From assembly GCF_040371755.1 (NCBI RefSeq), contig NZ_BAABWE010000002.1, forward strand, positions 310,001-374,000: a stretch of 64,000 bases of DNA, in the 5' to 3' direction. Positions within the stretch are counted from its first letter, which is position 1, and each line of letters begins with the position of its first letter. Of this stretch, positions 8,711 to 17,498 are shown piece by piece. Under the pieces are notes generated by a model. That model saw nothing but the letters and a program-made list of their open reading frames with translations, was not told the DNA's origin and did no database searches. The position numbers were made by a program, and so were the translations under genes. This DNA is from Bermanella sp040371755 (GTDB taxonomy: Bacteria > Pseudomonadota > Gammaproteobacteria > Pseudomonadales > Oceanobacteraceae).

Positions 8711-9631
8711 CTATGGAATTTCATCCAATTCATCGTTTTCTTCTTCAGGTGGTAATAAGTCTTCACGACTAATTTGCATGTACAGCAAAATATTTGCCGA
8801 CACATAAATTGAAGAGTAAGTACCAATAATCACGCCTGCTGTTAATGCCAATGCAAAATTGTGTATCAATTCTCCACCCACCCAAAGCAGCGCCAACAAT
8901 ACTAACAAGGTCGTTAAAGACGTTACTAAAGTACGGCCCAAAGTTTGAGTTAGAGAGCGATTAATTACATCGATTGGAAGCATTTGACGAATAATGCGAA
9001 AGTTTTCACGAATCCTGTCCGCCACAACAATAGTATCGTTTAGGGAGTAACCTATAACAGCTAATAATGCAGCTAATACTGTTAAATCAAATTCAATTTG
9101 GAATAGACTGAATATACCCAGAATTATGATTACGTCATGCATCAAAGCCACAACCGCACCCACAGAGAATTTGAATTGGAAACGAGCCGCCACATAAATC
9201 ATCACAACTGCCAACGCTAATAAAAGGGCAAGGCCACCTTCATCACGCAGCTCTTCACCTACTTGAGAGCCTACAAACTCAGCTCGACGAAGTACGACTT
9301 CTTCTGCCGAGGCAGCTTGTAAAGTAGCAAGCACCTCGTTACCAAGGTCTGCTCGGTACGCTTCTTTCATTCGTACCAATACATCTTCTTCACTACCGAA
9401 GTGTTGCACTGTGATGTCTTCGTAACCGGCATCCACTAAGGTGCTGCGCACCGCAGTAACATCTGCACTGGTTTCATAAGCCACTTCAATGAGTGTGCCA
9501 CCAGTAAAATCTAAACCAAGTTTTAAACCTTGAACCGCAAGGGAGCCAATGGATAAAACAATTAACAATATAGAAAAGGCGGCTGCAAGTTTACGCACAC
9601 CCATGAAGTTCATATCTTTTACATCACTCAT
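8711..9631 (-). CDS. secF: Protein-export membrane protein SecF
   Basis: A 306-residue inner-membrane RND-type subunit that works with SecD and YajC to drive proton-motive-force-dependent late steps of Sec translocation. The N-terminal helix is followed by 'LKLGLDFTGGTLIEV', a periplasmic domain to about residue 125, then five helices with 'LAVIGYSLNDTIVVADRIREN' and 'LTALLAVIGYS', typical of SecF. The acidic C-terminal tail is usual. It starts 2 bases after the secD stop, so it is co-transcribed and probably translationally coupled. Confidence 0.97.
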   Translation of the reverse strand: MSDVKDMNFMGVRKLAAAFSILLIVLSIGSLAVQGLKLGLDFTGGTLIEVAYETSADVTAVRSTLVDAGYEDITVQHFGSEEDVLVRMKEAYRADLGNEVLATLQAASAEEVVLRRAEFVGSQVGEELRDEGGLALLLALAVVMIYVAARFQFKFSVGAVVALMHDVIIILGIFSLFQIEFDLTVLAALLAVIGYSLNDTIVVADRIRENFRIIRQMLPIDVINRSLTQTLGRTLVTSLTTLLVLLALLWVGGELIHNFALALTAGVIIGTYSSIYVSANILLYMQISREDLLPPEEENDELDEIP

Positions 9632-9633
9632 GG

Positions 9634-11499
9634 TTAAACGCCCCCTATAGATAATTTTTCAACACGACGACCACCATAACTTAAGTTGATCATGGCGCGA
9701 GTTAATACAATGGCTGTAAACATAGAGGTAATAATACCGATACTTAATGTCACGGCAAAACCTTTCACAGGCCCTGTGCCCACAGCAAATAGAATCACGG
9801 CCACAATTAATGTGGTGATGTTGGCATCTAAAATGGTTAAGAAGGCTTTATCGTAACCACTATGGATAGCTTGTTGTGGATTCATGCCTGATTTTAGTTC
9901 TTCTCGTACTCGTGCAAATATAAGCACGTTAGCATCCACCGCCATACCCACTGTTAATACAATACCTGCAATACCCGGTAAGGTTAGGGTCGCACCGATA
10001 ACCGACATAACCGCCAGCAACAAGGTTAAGTTAAACGTTAAGGCAATGTTGGCCACCACACCAAATACGCGGTAATACACCAACATGAAAACCAGCACCA
10101 TGGCCAAGCCAATTTGCACACTGGTCACGCCTAGTTCTATGTTTTCTTTACCCAAGCTTGGGCCTACGGTACGCTCTTCAACAAAGTACATAGGCGCAGC
10201 CAATGCACCTGCACGTAGAAGCAGAGCTAATTCAGACGCTTCTGCTGGCTCTAACCCAGTAATACGGAAGCTGCTACCTAATGCTGATTGAATGGTCGCA
10301 AGAGAGATGATTTTCTTTTCAACGTATTTGTCTTCTTGAGCCACTTCTTCGCCGTCGATATTTACATAACGAGTACGTACTTTGTGCTCAACAAACAATA
10401 CCGCCATGCGGCGTTTAATGGCTTTTTTAGTAACATCGCCCATGATCGCACCACCAGTGCTATCTAGGTTAATGTTAACTTGTGGTTGTCCGTTTTCATC
10501 AAATGCTGGTTGCGCGTTAGAAACGTTATCACCCGTGACGATAACGGTTTTTTCTATACGAGACGAACCACCACGATTAGGGTCTTTAAAACCGAACTCT
10601 TCTGTACTAAAACGACTGGCACTTGGTTTTGCTTCTAAGCGGAACTCAAGGTTAGCGGCTTTACCTAGGATTTTTTTCGCCGCTGCGGTGTCTTGCACAC
10701 CTGGCAATTCAATCACGATACGGTTACGGCCTTGACGCTGCACTAAGGGCTCAGCCACACCTAATTCATTAACACGGTTACGAATGGTGGTTAAGTTTTG
10801 TTTTAAGGCGTAGTCTTCAAGCTCTTTGATTTTTGCGTTGGTAAGGGTTAGCTGAACCCAAAAACCGTCTTCTTTATCTTCTGTTTCTGTGACAAATTCT
10901 GGGTATTCACGACGAATGTAATTTTCCGCTTCATCACGTACTGCTTCTTTGGCAAACATGATGTTGATACCGTGCTCTTCCGCTTTTACGACTCGCTTAT
11001 AACGCAGTTTTTCTTCACGGAAGTTACGCTTTAGGGTATCACGGTAGCCATCAAGACGTTGTCCGATAAATTCTTCCATGTCCACTTCCATTAAGAAGTG
11101 CACACCGCCACTTAAATCTAAACCCAATGTCATTGGGCCTGCGCCTAAATCCATCAACCACTGCGGGGTAGTTGGGGCTAAATTCAAAGCAACAATAAAA
11201 CCGTCGCCTAATTCTCTTTGAATTAAACCTTTTGCTTGTAGCTGTAAGTCTTGACTACCTATGCGAATAAGGGCTGTTTTACCTTCTTGCAGCTCTTCAC
11301 CAAAAAATTCAACGCCACCCTCTTCTAATGCACCTAAGGCCTTATTGAGAGTATATTCATCCACTGAGTCACCGCTTTTAGCGGGTGTAATTTGCACAGC
11401 TGCATCAGGTGGATAGAGATTAGGTAAGGAGTATATGACGCCAAGGGCGCACACTATGATTATCAGCAGATATTTCCACAAGGGGTACTTATTGAGCAT
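9634..11499 (-). CDS. secD: Protein-export membrane protein SecD
   Basis: 621 residues, normal for SecD. An N-terminal helix (residues 8-27), a large periplasmic P1 head, then six C-terminal helices. Diagnostic segments are LGLDLSGGVHFLMEVD, the 'TTIRNRVNELGVAEP' segment, and 'AMAVDANVLIFARVREEL' with the conserved acidic residue of the proton path. It sits between yajC and secF in the classical order. A 129-base gap with a strong hairpin separates it from yajC, so its level may be tuned separately. Confidence 0.97.
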   Translation of the reverse strand: MLNKYPLWKYLLIIIVCALGVIYSLPNLYPPDAAVQITPAKSGDSVDEYTLNKALGALEEGGVEFFGEELQEGKTALIRIGSQDLQLQAKGLIQRELGDGFIVALNLAPTTPQWLMDLGAGPMTLGLDLSGGVHFLMEVDMEEFIGQRLDGYRDTLKRNFREEKLRYKRVVKAEEHGINIMFAKEAVRDEAENYIRREYPEFVTETEDKEDGFWVQLTLTNAKIKELEDYALKQNLTTIRNRVNELGVAEPLVQRQGRNRIVIELPGVQDTAAAKKILGKAANLEFRLEAKPSASRFSTEEFGFKDPNRGGSSRIEKTVIVTGDNVSNAQPAFDENGQPQVNINLDSTGGAIMGDVTKKAIKRRMAVLFVEHKVRTRYVNIDGEEVAQEDKYVEKKIISLATIQSALGSSFRITGLEPAEASELALLLRAGALAAPMYFVEERTVGPSLGKENIELGVTSVQIGLAMVLVFMLVYYRVFGVVANIALTFNLTLLLAVMSVIGATLTLPGIAGIVLTVGMAVDANVLIFARVREELKSGMNPQQAIHSGYDKAFLTILDANITTLIVAVILFAVGTGPVKGFAVTLSIGIITSMFTAIVLTRAMINLSYGGRRVEKLSIGGV

Positions 11500-11582
11500 A
11501 AGTCAGTTCCTGGCTGATCCCTTCTTGAAGCAAGCAGGATCAATGACATTTATTGTTTTAAGTTTTGTTATGTTCTTATACG

Positions 11583-11608
11583 CCTATCCCCGCAAAAGCG
11601 GGGATAGG
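11583..11608. repeat. Perfect 11-bp hairpin between yajC and secD
   Basis: CCTATCCCCGC-AAAA-GCGGGGATAGG, read either way. It is very GC-rich for this genome and has no U tract on either side. On the minus-strand transcript it lies in the 129-base yajC-secD gap. A processing or mRNA-stability element, or a REP-like repeat, fits better than a terminator. Confidence 0.7.
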
Positions 11609-11628
11609 TCAGTCAATTAAAGAATAAA

Positions 11629-11988
11629 TTATTCGTTAATAGACTTAATGGTGCCTTTTGGTAAAACCGCTGCAACCGCTTGCTTTTGGACTGGGATTTC
11701 AACACCGTCAGCAATTTTAACCACGGTAAACTCATCGGTTACTTTAGTAACACGACCAACAATACCGCCAGAGGTCACGATTTCAGAGCCTTTTTCTAAT
11801 GCAGATAAAAGTGCTTTGTGCTCTTTGGCGCGCTTAGATTGCGGACGCCACAATAGGAAGTAAAAAATCAATACAAAACCGCCTAAAAAGATAAGCTGTT
11901 CAATACCGCCACCAGCTGCTGCTGGAGCGCCTTCGGCAAATGCCGCAGCAGGAAGAAAAGCGGCTAATAGTAGTGTCAATTTAGACAT
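11629..11988 (-). CDS. yajC: Sec translocon accessory protein YajC
   Basis: 119 residues. A short N-terminal hydrophobic segment resembling a signal is followed by a single anchor (LIFLGGFVLIFYFLLWRPQ) and the YajC signature 'RPQSKRAKEHKALLSALEKGSEIVTSGGIVG'. It binds SecDF and is stoichiometrically dominant, though not essential in E. coli. A clean AAGGAA precedes the ATG. Gene order tgt-yajC-secD-secF is that of most gammaproteobacteria. Confidence 0.96.
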   Translation of the reverse strand: MSKLTLLLAAFLPAAAFAEGAPAAAGGGIEQLIFLGGFVLIFYFLLWRPQSKRAKEHKALLSALEKGSEIVTSGGIVGRVTKVTDEFTVVKIADGVEIPVQKQAVAAVLPKGTIKSINE

Positions 11989-12191
11989 GTTGTTTCCTTA
12001 CTCTTTCGAGTACTGCATTTATTAAATTGTAATGCCCCTTAATAGGGACGATTCGTTGCAATTTAAAGGCGTACACACCTTTAAATTATTATTCGTTTTT
12101 TGGTCAGCTTGTTTTATTAGATAAAACCGCTCAATACCGTTTAACCAAGATTGCCATGCTCTCTTAGGAACGTAAGCGGCAAAGGTAGATC

Positions 12192-13319
12192 CTAATCTGC
12201 CAAAGGCGGGACGGGTTTACCACGCTTAGCATAAAACTCATCTACAAAGTCGCTCAATGTACCCTCTTCAAGAGCTTGGCGCAAACCTGCCATCACGGTC
12301 TGGTAGAAATGCAAATTATGAATAGTGTTTAAAGTTGACCCTTGAATCTCTTTACATTTATCCAAATGATGCAAATACGCGCGGCTAAAATTTTGGCAAG
12401 TATAACAGTCACATGTTGCATCTATAGGGCCGTGATCGGTTTTATTTGATGCGTTGCGCAGTTTTAATACACCTGTATCAATAAATAAATGGCCATTACG
12501 AGCATTTCGAGTTGGCATGACGCAATCGAACATATCTATCCCACGGCGCACCCCTTCTACTAGGTCTTCTGGTTTACCGACACCCATCAAGTACCTAGGC
12601 TTGTCTTCAGGCATTTTATAGGCAAGGTGATCCAACACGCGCACCATGTCTTCTTTTGGTTCCCCTACCGATAACCCTCCAATGGCATAACCATCAAAGC
12701 CTATCTCGGTTAAGCCTTCTAAGCTCACATCACGCAAGTCTTCGTACATGCCACCTTGAATGATACCAAATAAAGCTGATGGGTTATCCCCATGGGCATC
12801 TTTTGAACGTTGTGCCCAACGCAAGCTCATTTCCATACTGTCTTTGGCTTCTTTATGCGTGGCCGGATACGGCGTGCATTCATCAAAAATCATGACGATG
12901 TCACTGCCTAAGTCCTTTTGGATTTCCATGGATTTTTCTGGGGTTAGCTCTACTTTGTCACCATTTACTGGGCTACGGAAGGTGACACCGTGTTCGGTAA
13001 TTTTGCGCATTTTACCAAGACTAAATACTTGAAAACCGCCGCTATCCGTAAGGATTGGTTTATCCCATTGCATGAAATTATGCAGGGTGCCCGCTTGTTT
13101 GATGATATCGGTTCCTGGGCGCAACCAAAGGTGGAAGGTGTTACCTAAGATGATCTCGGCACCAGTGTCTTTTACATCACGAGGTAATAACCCTTTCACG
13201 CTGCCATAGGTGCCCACAGGCATGAACGCTGGCGTTTGAATCTCACCACGAGGAAAACTAATAGTGCCTCGGCGGGCCTTGCCTTCTGTCTTTTTTAAAT
13301 CGAACTTCATAAAACTCAT
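12192..13319 (-). CDS. tgt: tRNA-guanine transglycosylase
   Basis: 375 residues. It exchanges guanine 34 for preQ1 in tRNAs with GUN anticodons (queuosine pathway). Signs: LTDSGGFQVFSL with the general-acid Asp, GGLSVGEPKEDM, the second catalytic Asp in 'RRGIDMFDCVMPTRNARNG', and the zinc site CxCxxC...H (CDCYTCQNFSRAYLHHL). AAGGA lies 7-8 bases before the ATG at 13319, favouring it over the in-frame ATG at 13310. It lies 76 bases after queA, the next enzyme of the same pathway. Confidence 0.97.
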   Translation of the reverse strand: MSFMKFDLKKTEGKARRGTISFPRGEIQTPAFMPVGTYGSVKGLLPRDVKDTGAEIILGNTFHLWLRPGTDIIKQAGTLHNFMQWDKPILTDSGGFQVFSLGKMRKITEHGVTFRSPVNGDKVELTPEKSMEIQKDLGSDIVMIFDECTPYPATHKEAKDSMEMSLRWAQRSKDAHGDNPSALFGIIQGGMYEDLRDVSLEGLTEIGFDGYAIGGLSVGEPKEDMVRVLDHLAYKMPEDKPRYLMGVGKPEDLVEGVRRGIDMFDCVMPTRNARNGHLFIDTGVLKLRNASNKTDHGPIDATCDCYTCQNFSRAYLHHLDKCKEIQGSTLNTIHNLHFYQTVMAGLRQALEEGTLSDFVDEFYAKRGKPVPPLAD

Positions 13320-13395
13320 TGATTAATCCTTCATAGTCGTCGACGTCTGGCGTCAGACGCTATATGGCAAATTGCCCCAGTACTGAACTGATTAT

Positions 13396-14463
13396 TTACT
13401 GATCCCACAAATCCACTGCATTTGTGTTCTTAGTTAAAAACATGGCATCGCCATAACTAAAAAAGCGATAGCTATTTTTTACCGCTTCATCATAGGCATT
13501 TAATACTGGGCCACGCCCTGCAAAGGCGCTAACCAACATAATTAAAGTGGACTCTGGCAAATGGAAATTAGTAATCAACCCATCTACGGTTTTAAAGTCA
13601 TAGCCCGGAAATATGAAAATTTCAGTCTCTCCACTATAAGGTTGAATCGCTCCTGCGGATAAAGCCTCTGGTGTATTACTGGCACTTTCTAAACTGCGCA
13701 CACTGGTAGTACCCACCGCAATAACACGTTTACCGGCGGCCTTGGTTTGCGCAATGGCATCACAGGTAGCTTGATCCACCTCTAACCATTCACTGTGCAT
13801 TTTATGACTGTGTACATCATCCACTTTGACCGGTTGAAATGTACCTGCACCCACGTGTAGGGTGACAAATGCGGTATTCACTCTTTGGGCTTTTAATGCT
13901 GCTAATAGCTCATCATCAAAGTGCAGGCCTGCTGTTGGCGCGGCTACGGCTCCGGGTTTTTCGTTGTATACCGTTTGGTAACGCTCACGGTCAGATAACT
14001 CGTCTTCGCGCTCCATATAGGGCGGTAACGGCATGTGGCCTACGTTTTCAAGCCATTCAACCAAGGTCGTACCCACAGGTAATTTAAAACAAAGCTCGAA
14101 TAAGGCATCTTGGCGACCAGTCACTTCTACCTCTAAGCCCTCTAATAAAATAACCGAATCAGGCCTTGGCGCACGGGAGCATTTAATATGGCTTAGCGCA
14201 GTGGTATCTGAGGTAACACGCTCAATTAGCGCCTCTAGCTTACCGCCACTTTCTTTTTGCCCAAATAAACGCGCTGGTATCACTCGGGTATTGTTAAACA
14301 CCATTAAGTCACCGGGCTCAATGAGGGATAAAATATCGGTAAACACCTTGTGTTCAAGCTGGCCATCTTGCAAGCACAACAAGCGACTACTGGAGCGCAC
14401 AGCCTGAGGATAACGGGCTATAAGCTCATCAGGTAAGTCAAAATGAAAGTCGCTGGTCTTCAT
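13396..14463 (-). CDS. queA: S-adenosylmethionine:tRNA ribosyltransferase-isomerase
   Basis: 355 residues. It transfers the ribosyl part of SAM to preQ1-tRNA, forming epoxyqueuosine, the step after Tgt. The N-terminal MKTSDFHFDLPDELIARYP, the 'DLMVFNNTRVIPARL' block, 'AAPTAGLHFDDELL' and 'ITNFHLPESTLIMLVSAFAG' are diagnostic. It is the first gene of the queA-tgt-yajC-secDF run. The ATG at 14463 is the only reasonable start. Confidence 0.97.
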   Translation of the reverse strand: MKTSDFHFDLPDELIARYPQAVRSSSRLLCLQDGQLEHKVFTDILSLIEPGDLMVFNNTRVIPARLFGQKESGGKLEALIERVTSDTTALSHIKCSRAPRPDSVILLEGLEVEVTGRQDALFELCFKLPVGTTLVEWLENVGHMPLPPYMEREDELSDRERYQTVYNEKPGAVAAPTAGLHFDDELLAALKAQRVNTAFVTLHVGAGTFQPVKVDDVHSHKMHSEWLEVDQATCDAIAQTKAAGKRVIAVGTTSVRSLESASNTPEALSAGAIQPYSGETEIFIFPGYDFKTVDGLITNFHLPESTLIMLVSAFAGRGPVLNAYDEAVKNSYRFFSYGDAMFLTKNTNAVDLWDQ

Positions 14464-14644
14464 ACTGCTCTCAAACGGCTATAGGGTTAACAAAGGGCGG
14501 CAATTATACAGAAATCCAAGCAATTGCTCTTGTTTAAAGGCCAGTTATTAGGATTTTCTGACGTTTTTACCTTTGATGATCTTGGTTATAGGTATAACCC
14601 CTTGTTCCGTAACCTATTTTTTAAAGCCCTGAGCTTAAAGGCCG
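14464..14644. other. Intergenic region upstream of queA
   Basis: Together with the tRNA leader this makes a 393-base gap before tRNA-Leu. The part next to queA is AT-rich and should carry the queA promoter. A 70-codon frame on the plus strand starting near 14524 crosses the tRNA promoter, has no ribosome site and does not look like protein. I see no gene here. Confidence 0.5.
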
Positions 14645-14672
14645 TTGACTCAATGGGGATTACTGGTATGAT
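14645..14672 (+). promoter_or_regulatory. Strong sigma-70 promoter for the tRNA-Leu transcript
   Basis: TTGACT, 16-base spacer, TATGAT, followed by a GC-rich discriminator (GCCGTCC). This resembles stable-RNA promoters under stringent control. Transcription would start near 14680 and cross the tRNA-like remnant before reaching the tRNA. Confidence 0.7.
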
Positions 14673-14761
14673 GCCGTCCACTTATTTCAGGCTTGCGAGC
14701 CACTTTCCACAGCGAAAGGAAGTGAGCATAGGTTAGCAACACCTTAATAATTGCTGATACT

Positions 14762-14796
14762 GCCGGTGTGGTCCTAATCTGAAATGCGTATACACG
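14762..14796 (+). pseudogene. Possible tRNA-Leu 5'-end remnant
   Basis: The 11 bases GCCGGTGTGGT equal the first 11 bases of the intact tRNA-Leu 95 bases downstream. They are followed, after a diverged stretch, by GTATACACG, which also occurs in the tRNA D-loop region. There is no anticodon stem or 3' half, so this would be a decayed or partly deleted tandem copy. The match is short, so chance is not excluded. Confidence 0.45.
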
Positions 14797-14856
14797 TATA
14801 TCTGATGACTACATAAGCAAACAGGTAGTACAAAGCCTTTAATTTTGTAATGCAGT

Positions 14857-14941
14857 GCCGGTGTGGTGAAATTGGTATACACGACGGATTCAAAATCCGT
14901 TGCCTTCGGGCGTGGCGGTTCAAGTCCGCCCACCGGTACCA
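14857..14941 (+). tRNA. tRNA-Leu (CAA anticodon)
   Basis: 85 bases with encoded CCA. The acceptor stem GCCGGTG pairs with CACCGGT, with a G1:U72 pair as in some E. coli tRNA-Leu. D-loop GGTATAC, anticodon stem ACGGA/TCCGT with loop TTCAAAA (anticodon CAA), long variable arm TGCCTTCGGGCGT typical of class II tRNA, T-arm GGCGGTTCAAGTCCGCC, discriminator A. It is followed 13 bases later by an intrinsic terminator. Confidence 0.97.
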
Positions 14942-14953
14942 TGAACATTAAGG

Positions 14954-14984
14954 AGTCGATTCCCGAAAGGGGTCGGCTTTTTTT
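14954..14984 (+). terminator. Intrinsic terminator of tRNA-Leu
   Basis: AGTCGATTCC pairs (with G-U pairs) with GGGGTCGGCT around a CGAAA loop, followed by a run of eight T. It closes the tRNA transcription unit. Confidence 0.85.
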
Positions 14985-15006
14985 GTGCCCTTAAAATGAA
15001 ATTTGT

Positions 15007-15207
15007 ATGGCTATAGGTAAATATAACCACTATAAACAGGACTCTGGCGATGAAAGCCTATACGGCTCACGCTTCAGTTTGGGGATGGGTTATTCTTGGA
15101 CTCGCATACAGTTGATGCTGCGTGCTGGTGGTGACATCAGTAATAATGACAAAGATGTTGATTACACGTTATTCGATTTATCTTTGACATTAGGCGTAAA
15201 TTTTTAA
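15007..15207 (+). pseudogene. 5'-truncated copy of the beta-barrel family downstream
   Basis: An open stretch of 66 codons whose product aligns only with the last third of the two full genes that follow: LGMGYSW then a hydrophobic alternating strand (here RIQLMLRAG; LLLRAS in the next gene) and a final LGVNF / LGFNF strand ending in Phe, as in outer-membrane barrels. No signal peptide, N-terminal domain or ribosome site is seen. It starts 23 bases after the tRNA terminator, as if a deletion or insertion joined the tRNA to the middle of an older gene copy. It is probably not expressed. Confidence 0.65.
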
Positions 15208-15272
15208 CACTCCCAAAGCAGTATAGGTATAATCAGCCAACTCTTTGCTCATTTGCAAGAAAAAGGATTTTC

Positions 15273-16082
15273 ATGCGATATACCCTATATTTTCTATTTC
15301 TAATCATTTCCAGCCAGTCATATGCTGCTGAGTCTGAAGATGTCATTTATAAAAAAGACGGCAGTATCTTAAGAGGCTCTATCATTGAACAAAACTTTGA
15401 AAGTGGCATTTATAAAATTGAAATCGAAGGTGGTAGTGTTTTTGTCATCAAGCAAGAAGATGTAACTAAAATCACTAAAGAGACCAGTAAAGAGCCGGCC
15501 CCCACTGTTAGCCAAAATAATCCCACACCGACCGTTAGTAGCCCTTATGTAGAGCCTGAGGCCAATCAATACGATAATGTCATTGACGGTGTGTTCTTCT
15601 TAGGTTCAGCCAATCGCACCTCAGTGGAAACCTCTACATATTACGAAACTCAATATGAATTCAGCGGTTTTAACTTTGCAGGACAACATAACTTCAACCA
15701 GCATATTGCTTTATATACTGATATTAATTACACCAATTTATCAAAAGGTACACGGTCGTACTCTTCTGGATACGAGAGAGCTTTAAGCAAAAATGAATTA
15801 AAAGATGCTACTCAGTCTAGTGTTCAGCTAAGCCTACTTCTAAGCACGAACCACTATAGAGGTTGGCAGTTCTATACAGGCGTAGGAAAGTTTAGCGAGC
15901 GCATTATTATTGAAACAGGCGAAGATTCAGAAACCTTTAGCGGCGAGGTTTATCAACTAGGCATGGGGTATAGCTGGCATACTTGTCAATTATTACTAAG
16001 GGCCAGTATTCTAGACTCTGACTACCCAGAACAATATACCAACAATACCATTGGTAATTTACAACTTGGATTTAATTTTTAG
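15273..16082 (+). CDS. Secreted outer-membrane beta-barrel-like protein (paralogue 1)
   Basis: 269 residues with a clear signal peptide (residues 1-18, cleavage after SYA). Residues 20-65 are a small domain with 'DVIYKKDGSILRGSIIEQNF' and a beta-rich continuation that recurs in the next gene. A Pro/Thr/Ser linker covers about 70-95. The rest is amphipathic beta strands ending LQLGFNF, with terminal Phe as needed for BAM assembly. AAAAAGGA precedes the ATG. It pairs with the paralogue at 16184. Function unknown; the DG-I-x-G N-terminal module resembles small domains seen at the start of some surface proteins. Confidence 0.75.
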   Translation: MRYTLYFLFLIISSQSYAAESEDVIYKKDGSILRGSIIEQNFESGIYKIEIEGGSVFVIKQEDVTKITKETSKEPAPTVSQNNPTPTVSSPYVEPEANQYDNVIDGVFFLGSANRTSVETSTYYETQYEFSGFNFAGQHNFNQHIALYTDINYTNLSKGTRSYSSGYERALSKNELKDATQSSVQLSLLLSTNHYRGWQFYTGVGKFSERIIIETGEDSETFSGEVYQLGMGYSWHTCQLLLRASILDSDYPEQYTNNTIGNLQLGFNF

Positions 16083-16183
16083 CCCGCTTAATAAAAGCCT
16101 AACTTCAACATAACGCAATTTTGATTTTCCCACCCTATTGTTAATTACCGTCTAAAATAACAATAGGGACAGGGGGAATATTT

Positions 16184-16978
16184 ATGCGAATGTGTTTTAT
16201 ATTCTTATTAATGTGTGTCAGCCTGCATATTAAGGCGCAACATTACCAAGATATTATCTACAAAACCGATGGCAGCGTACTAAAAGGCACCCTGTTAGAG
16301 CGAAATTTTAGCCAAGGAAAATACAAAATTGAGTTAGCCTCCGGGGAAGTGTTGTATGTACCCAGACAAGAAATCGAATTCATAGACCGACAAACAAGCG
16401 CACAACCTTACCAACCCAAAAAAACCCAACAAGCCCTTGCTCAACCTACCTATAAAACGCCAGATCATACCGATGAAGCAATATATGGCACCTTATTTGT
16501 TGGCAGTATTACTCATACTTTAACCACCATTTCAGGCACCACCAAAAATAAAGCCTCTTATACTGGTGTAAATTTAGCAGGGCAATATCACTTAAGCCCC
16601 CACTTTGCATTTTATGCAGACGTAAACCTTGCTAGCTATAGTGAACTAAAAATATCCAACGGTTTTGGTGATAGCTTGACTCAGTCTGGCAGTGACCTCC
16701 CAGATGAAGATTATTCAAGTACCCAACTTAGCCTAATATTAAGCAGTAACTTACAAACTGGCTGGCAATTATTCACAGGTATTGGTGGGTTCTCTGAAAA
16801 CTATGAGACCTCTGAAGCTAGCTTTAATGCTAGTGGCGCCGTAGTGCAGCTCGGCATGGGTTACAACTGGCACTCTTTACAAATCATCGCTCGGCTTAAC
16901 GTATTGTTTAGCCCCGATTACACTGAAGCCGTCGATAGAAGCACAACAGGCCATATTCAACTGGGCTTTAACTTATAG
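16184..16978 (+). CDS. Secreted outer-membrane beta-barrel-like protein (paralogue 2)
   Basis: 264 residues, co-linear with the gene upstream: signal peptide (1-18, ending IKA), the shared domain 'DIIYKTDGSVLKGTLLERNF', a Gln/Pro-rich linker near 65-85, then a beta-rich barrel-like region with 'LSLILSSNLQTGWQLFTGIG' and 'LGMGYNWHSLQI', ending LGFNL. Spacing of 100 bases and separate ribosome site (GGGGGAA) suggest either an operon or independent expression. The pair arose by tandem duplication; divergence is large, so it is not recent. Confidence 0.75.
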   Translation: MRMCFIFLLMCVSLHIKAQHYQDIIYKTDGSVLKGTLLERNFSQGKYKIELASGEVLYVPRQEIEFIDRQTSAQPYQPKKTQQALAQPTYKTPDHTDEAIYGTLFVGSITHTLTTISGTTKNKASYTGVNLAGQYHLSPHFAFYADVNLASYSELKISNGFGDSLTQSGSDLPDEDYSSTQLSLILSSNLQTGWQLFTGIGGFSENYETSEASFNASGAVVQLGMGYNWHSLQIIARLNVLFSPDYTEAVDRSTTGHIQLGFNL

Positions 16979-17051
16979 CATTTGGCTTCTACCTACCTTC
17001 CATGAGTCATGTATAATTGAGCGCTTAATTGGAATCCGCTCTAGAGTTTAT

Positions 17052-17498
17052 ATGACCAAACAAGCACACCCCGATGCCACAACCGTCAGCAATGCTGGTG
17101 TTCTTATTCGTTTTGCTGCCATGTCATATGATGCATTACTGGTAATAGGCCTTTGGTTTATCGTCGGGGTGATATTTGTCGCTGCCAACGGTGGTGAGCA
17201 TGCTGATACGCACAATCCATTTTTGCCTAGCGCCCTGTTTATCGTCACCTTTTGGTTTAATACCCATTTTTGGCGCCGGGGAGGTCAAACCTTAGGTATG
17301 CGTGCATGGCGACTGCGGCTGCTAAATACCAATAATGGCCCACTCACGCTGACTCAGTGTCTGTTGCGTTTTTTAGTATCACTGGCATCGTTAGGTTGTT
17401 TTGCGTTTGGGTATTTGTGGTTATTGATCGATAAAGACAAGCTCACATGGCATGATCGCTATAGTGAGACTCGAGTCATTCGTGAGCCAAAAGCTTAA
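17052..17498 (+). CDS. RDD-family membrane protein
   Basis: 148 residues with three hydrophobic segments (about 20-45, 58-72, 100-125). The RDD signatures are visible: 'RFAAMSYDALLVIGLWF' at the start, 'RRGGQTLGMRAWRLRLL' in the middle and 'DKDKLTWHDRYSETRVI' at the end. RDD proteins are small inner-membrane proteins; some are linked to Na+/H+ exchange, but most have no known job. In Pseudomonas relatives an RDD gene often lies near lptFG; here it does not. Confidence 0.88.
   Translation: MTKQAHPDATTVSNAGVLIRFAAMSYDALLVIGLWFIVGVIFVAANGGEHADTHNPFLPSALFIVTFWFNTHFWRRGGQTLGMRAWRLRLLNTNNGPLTLTQCLLRFLVSLASLGCFAFGYLWLLIDKDKLTWHDRYSETRVIREPKA

Noticed and set aside
10085..10735. Plus-strand frames opposite secD
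   Set aside because: They are antisense shadows of a well-conserved gene, with no ribosome sites.
14524..14736. Plus-strand frame of 70 codons before the tRNA
   Set aside because: It contains the tRNA promoter, has no ribosome site and does not resemble protein.
14733..14948. Minus-strand frame of 71 codons across tRNA-Leu
   Set aside because: It reads through the tRNA gene in antisense (the common 'VGGLEPPRPKATDFESVVYTNFTTPA' artefact).
14857..17498. Integrated island at tRNA-Leu
   Set aside because: No integrase gene and no second copy of the tRNA 3' end were found downstream.
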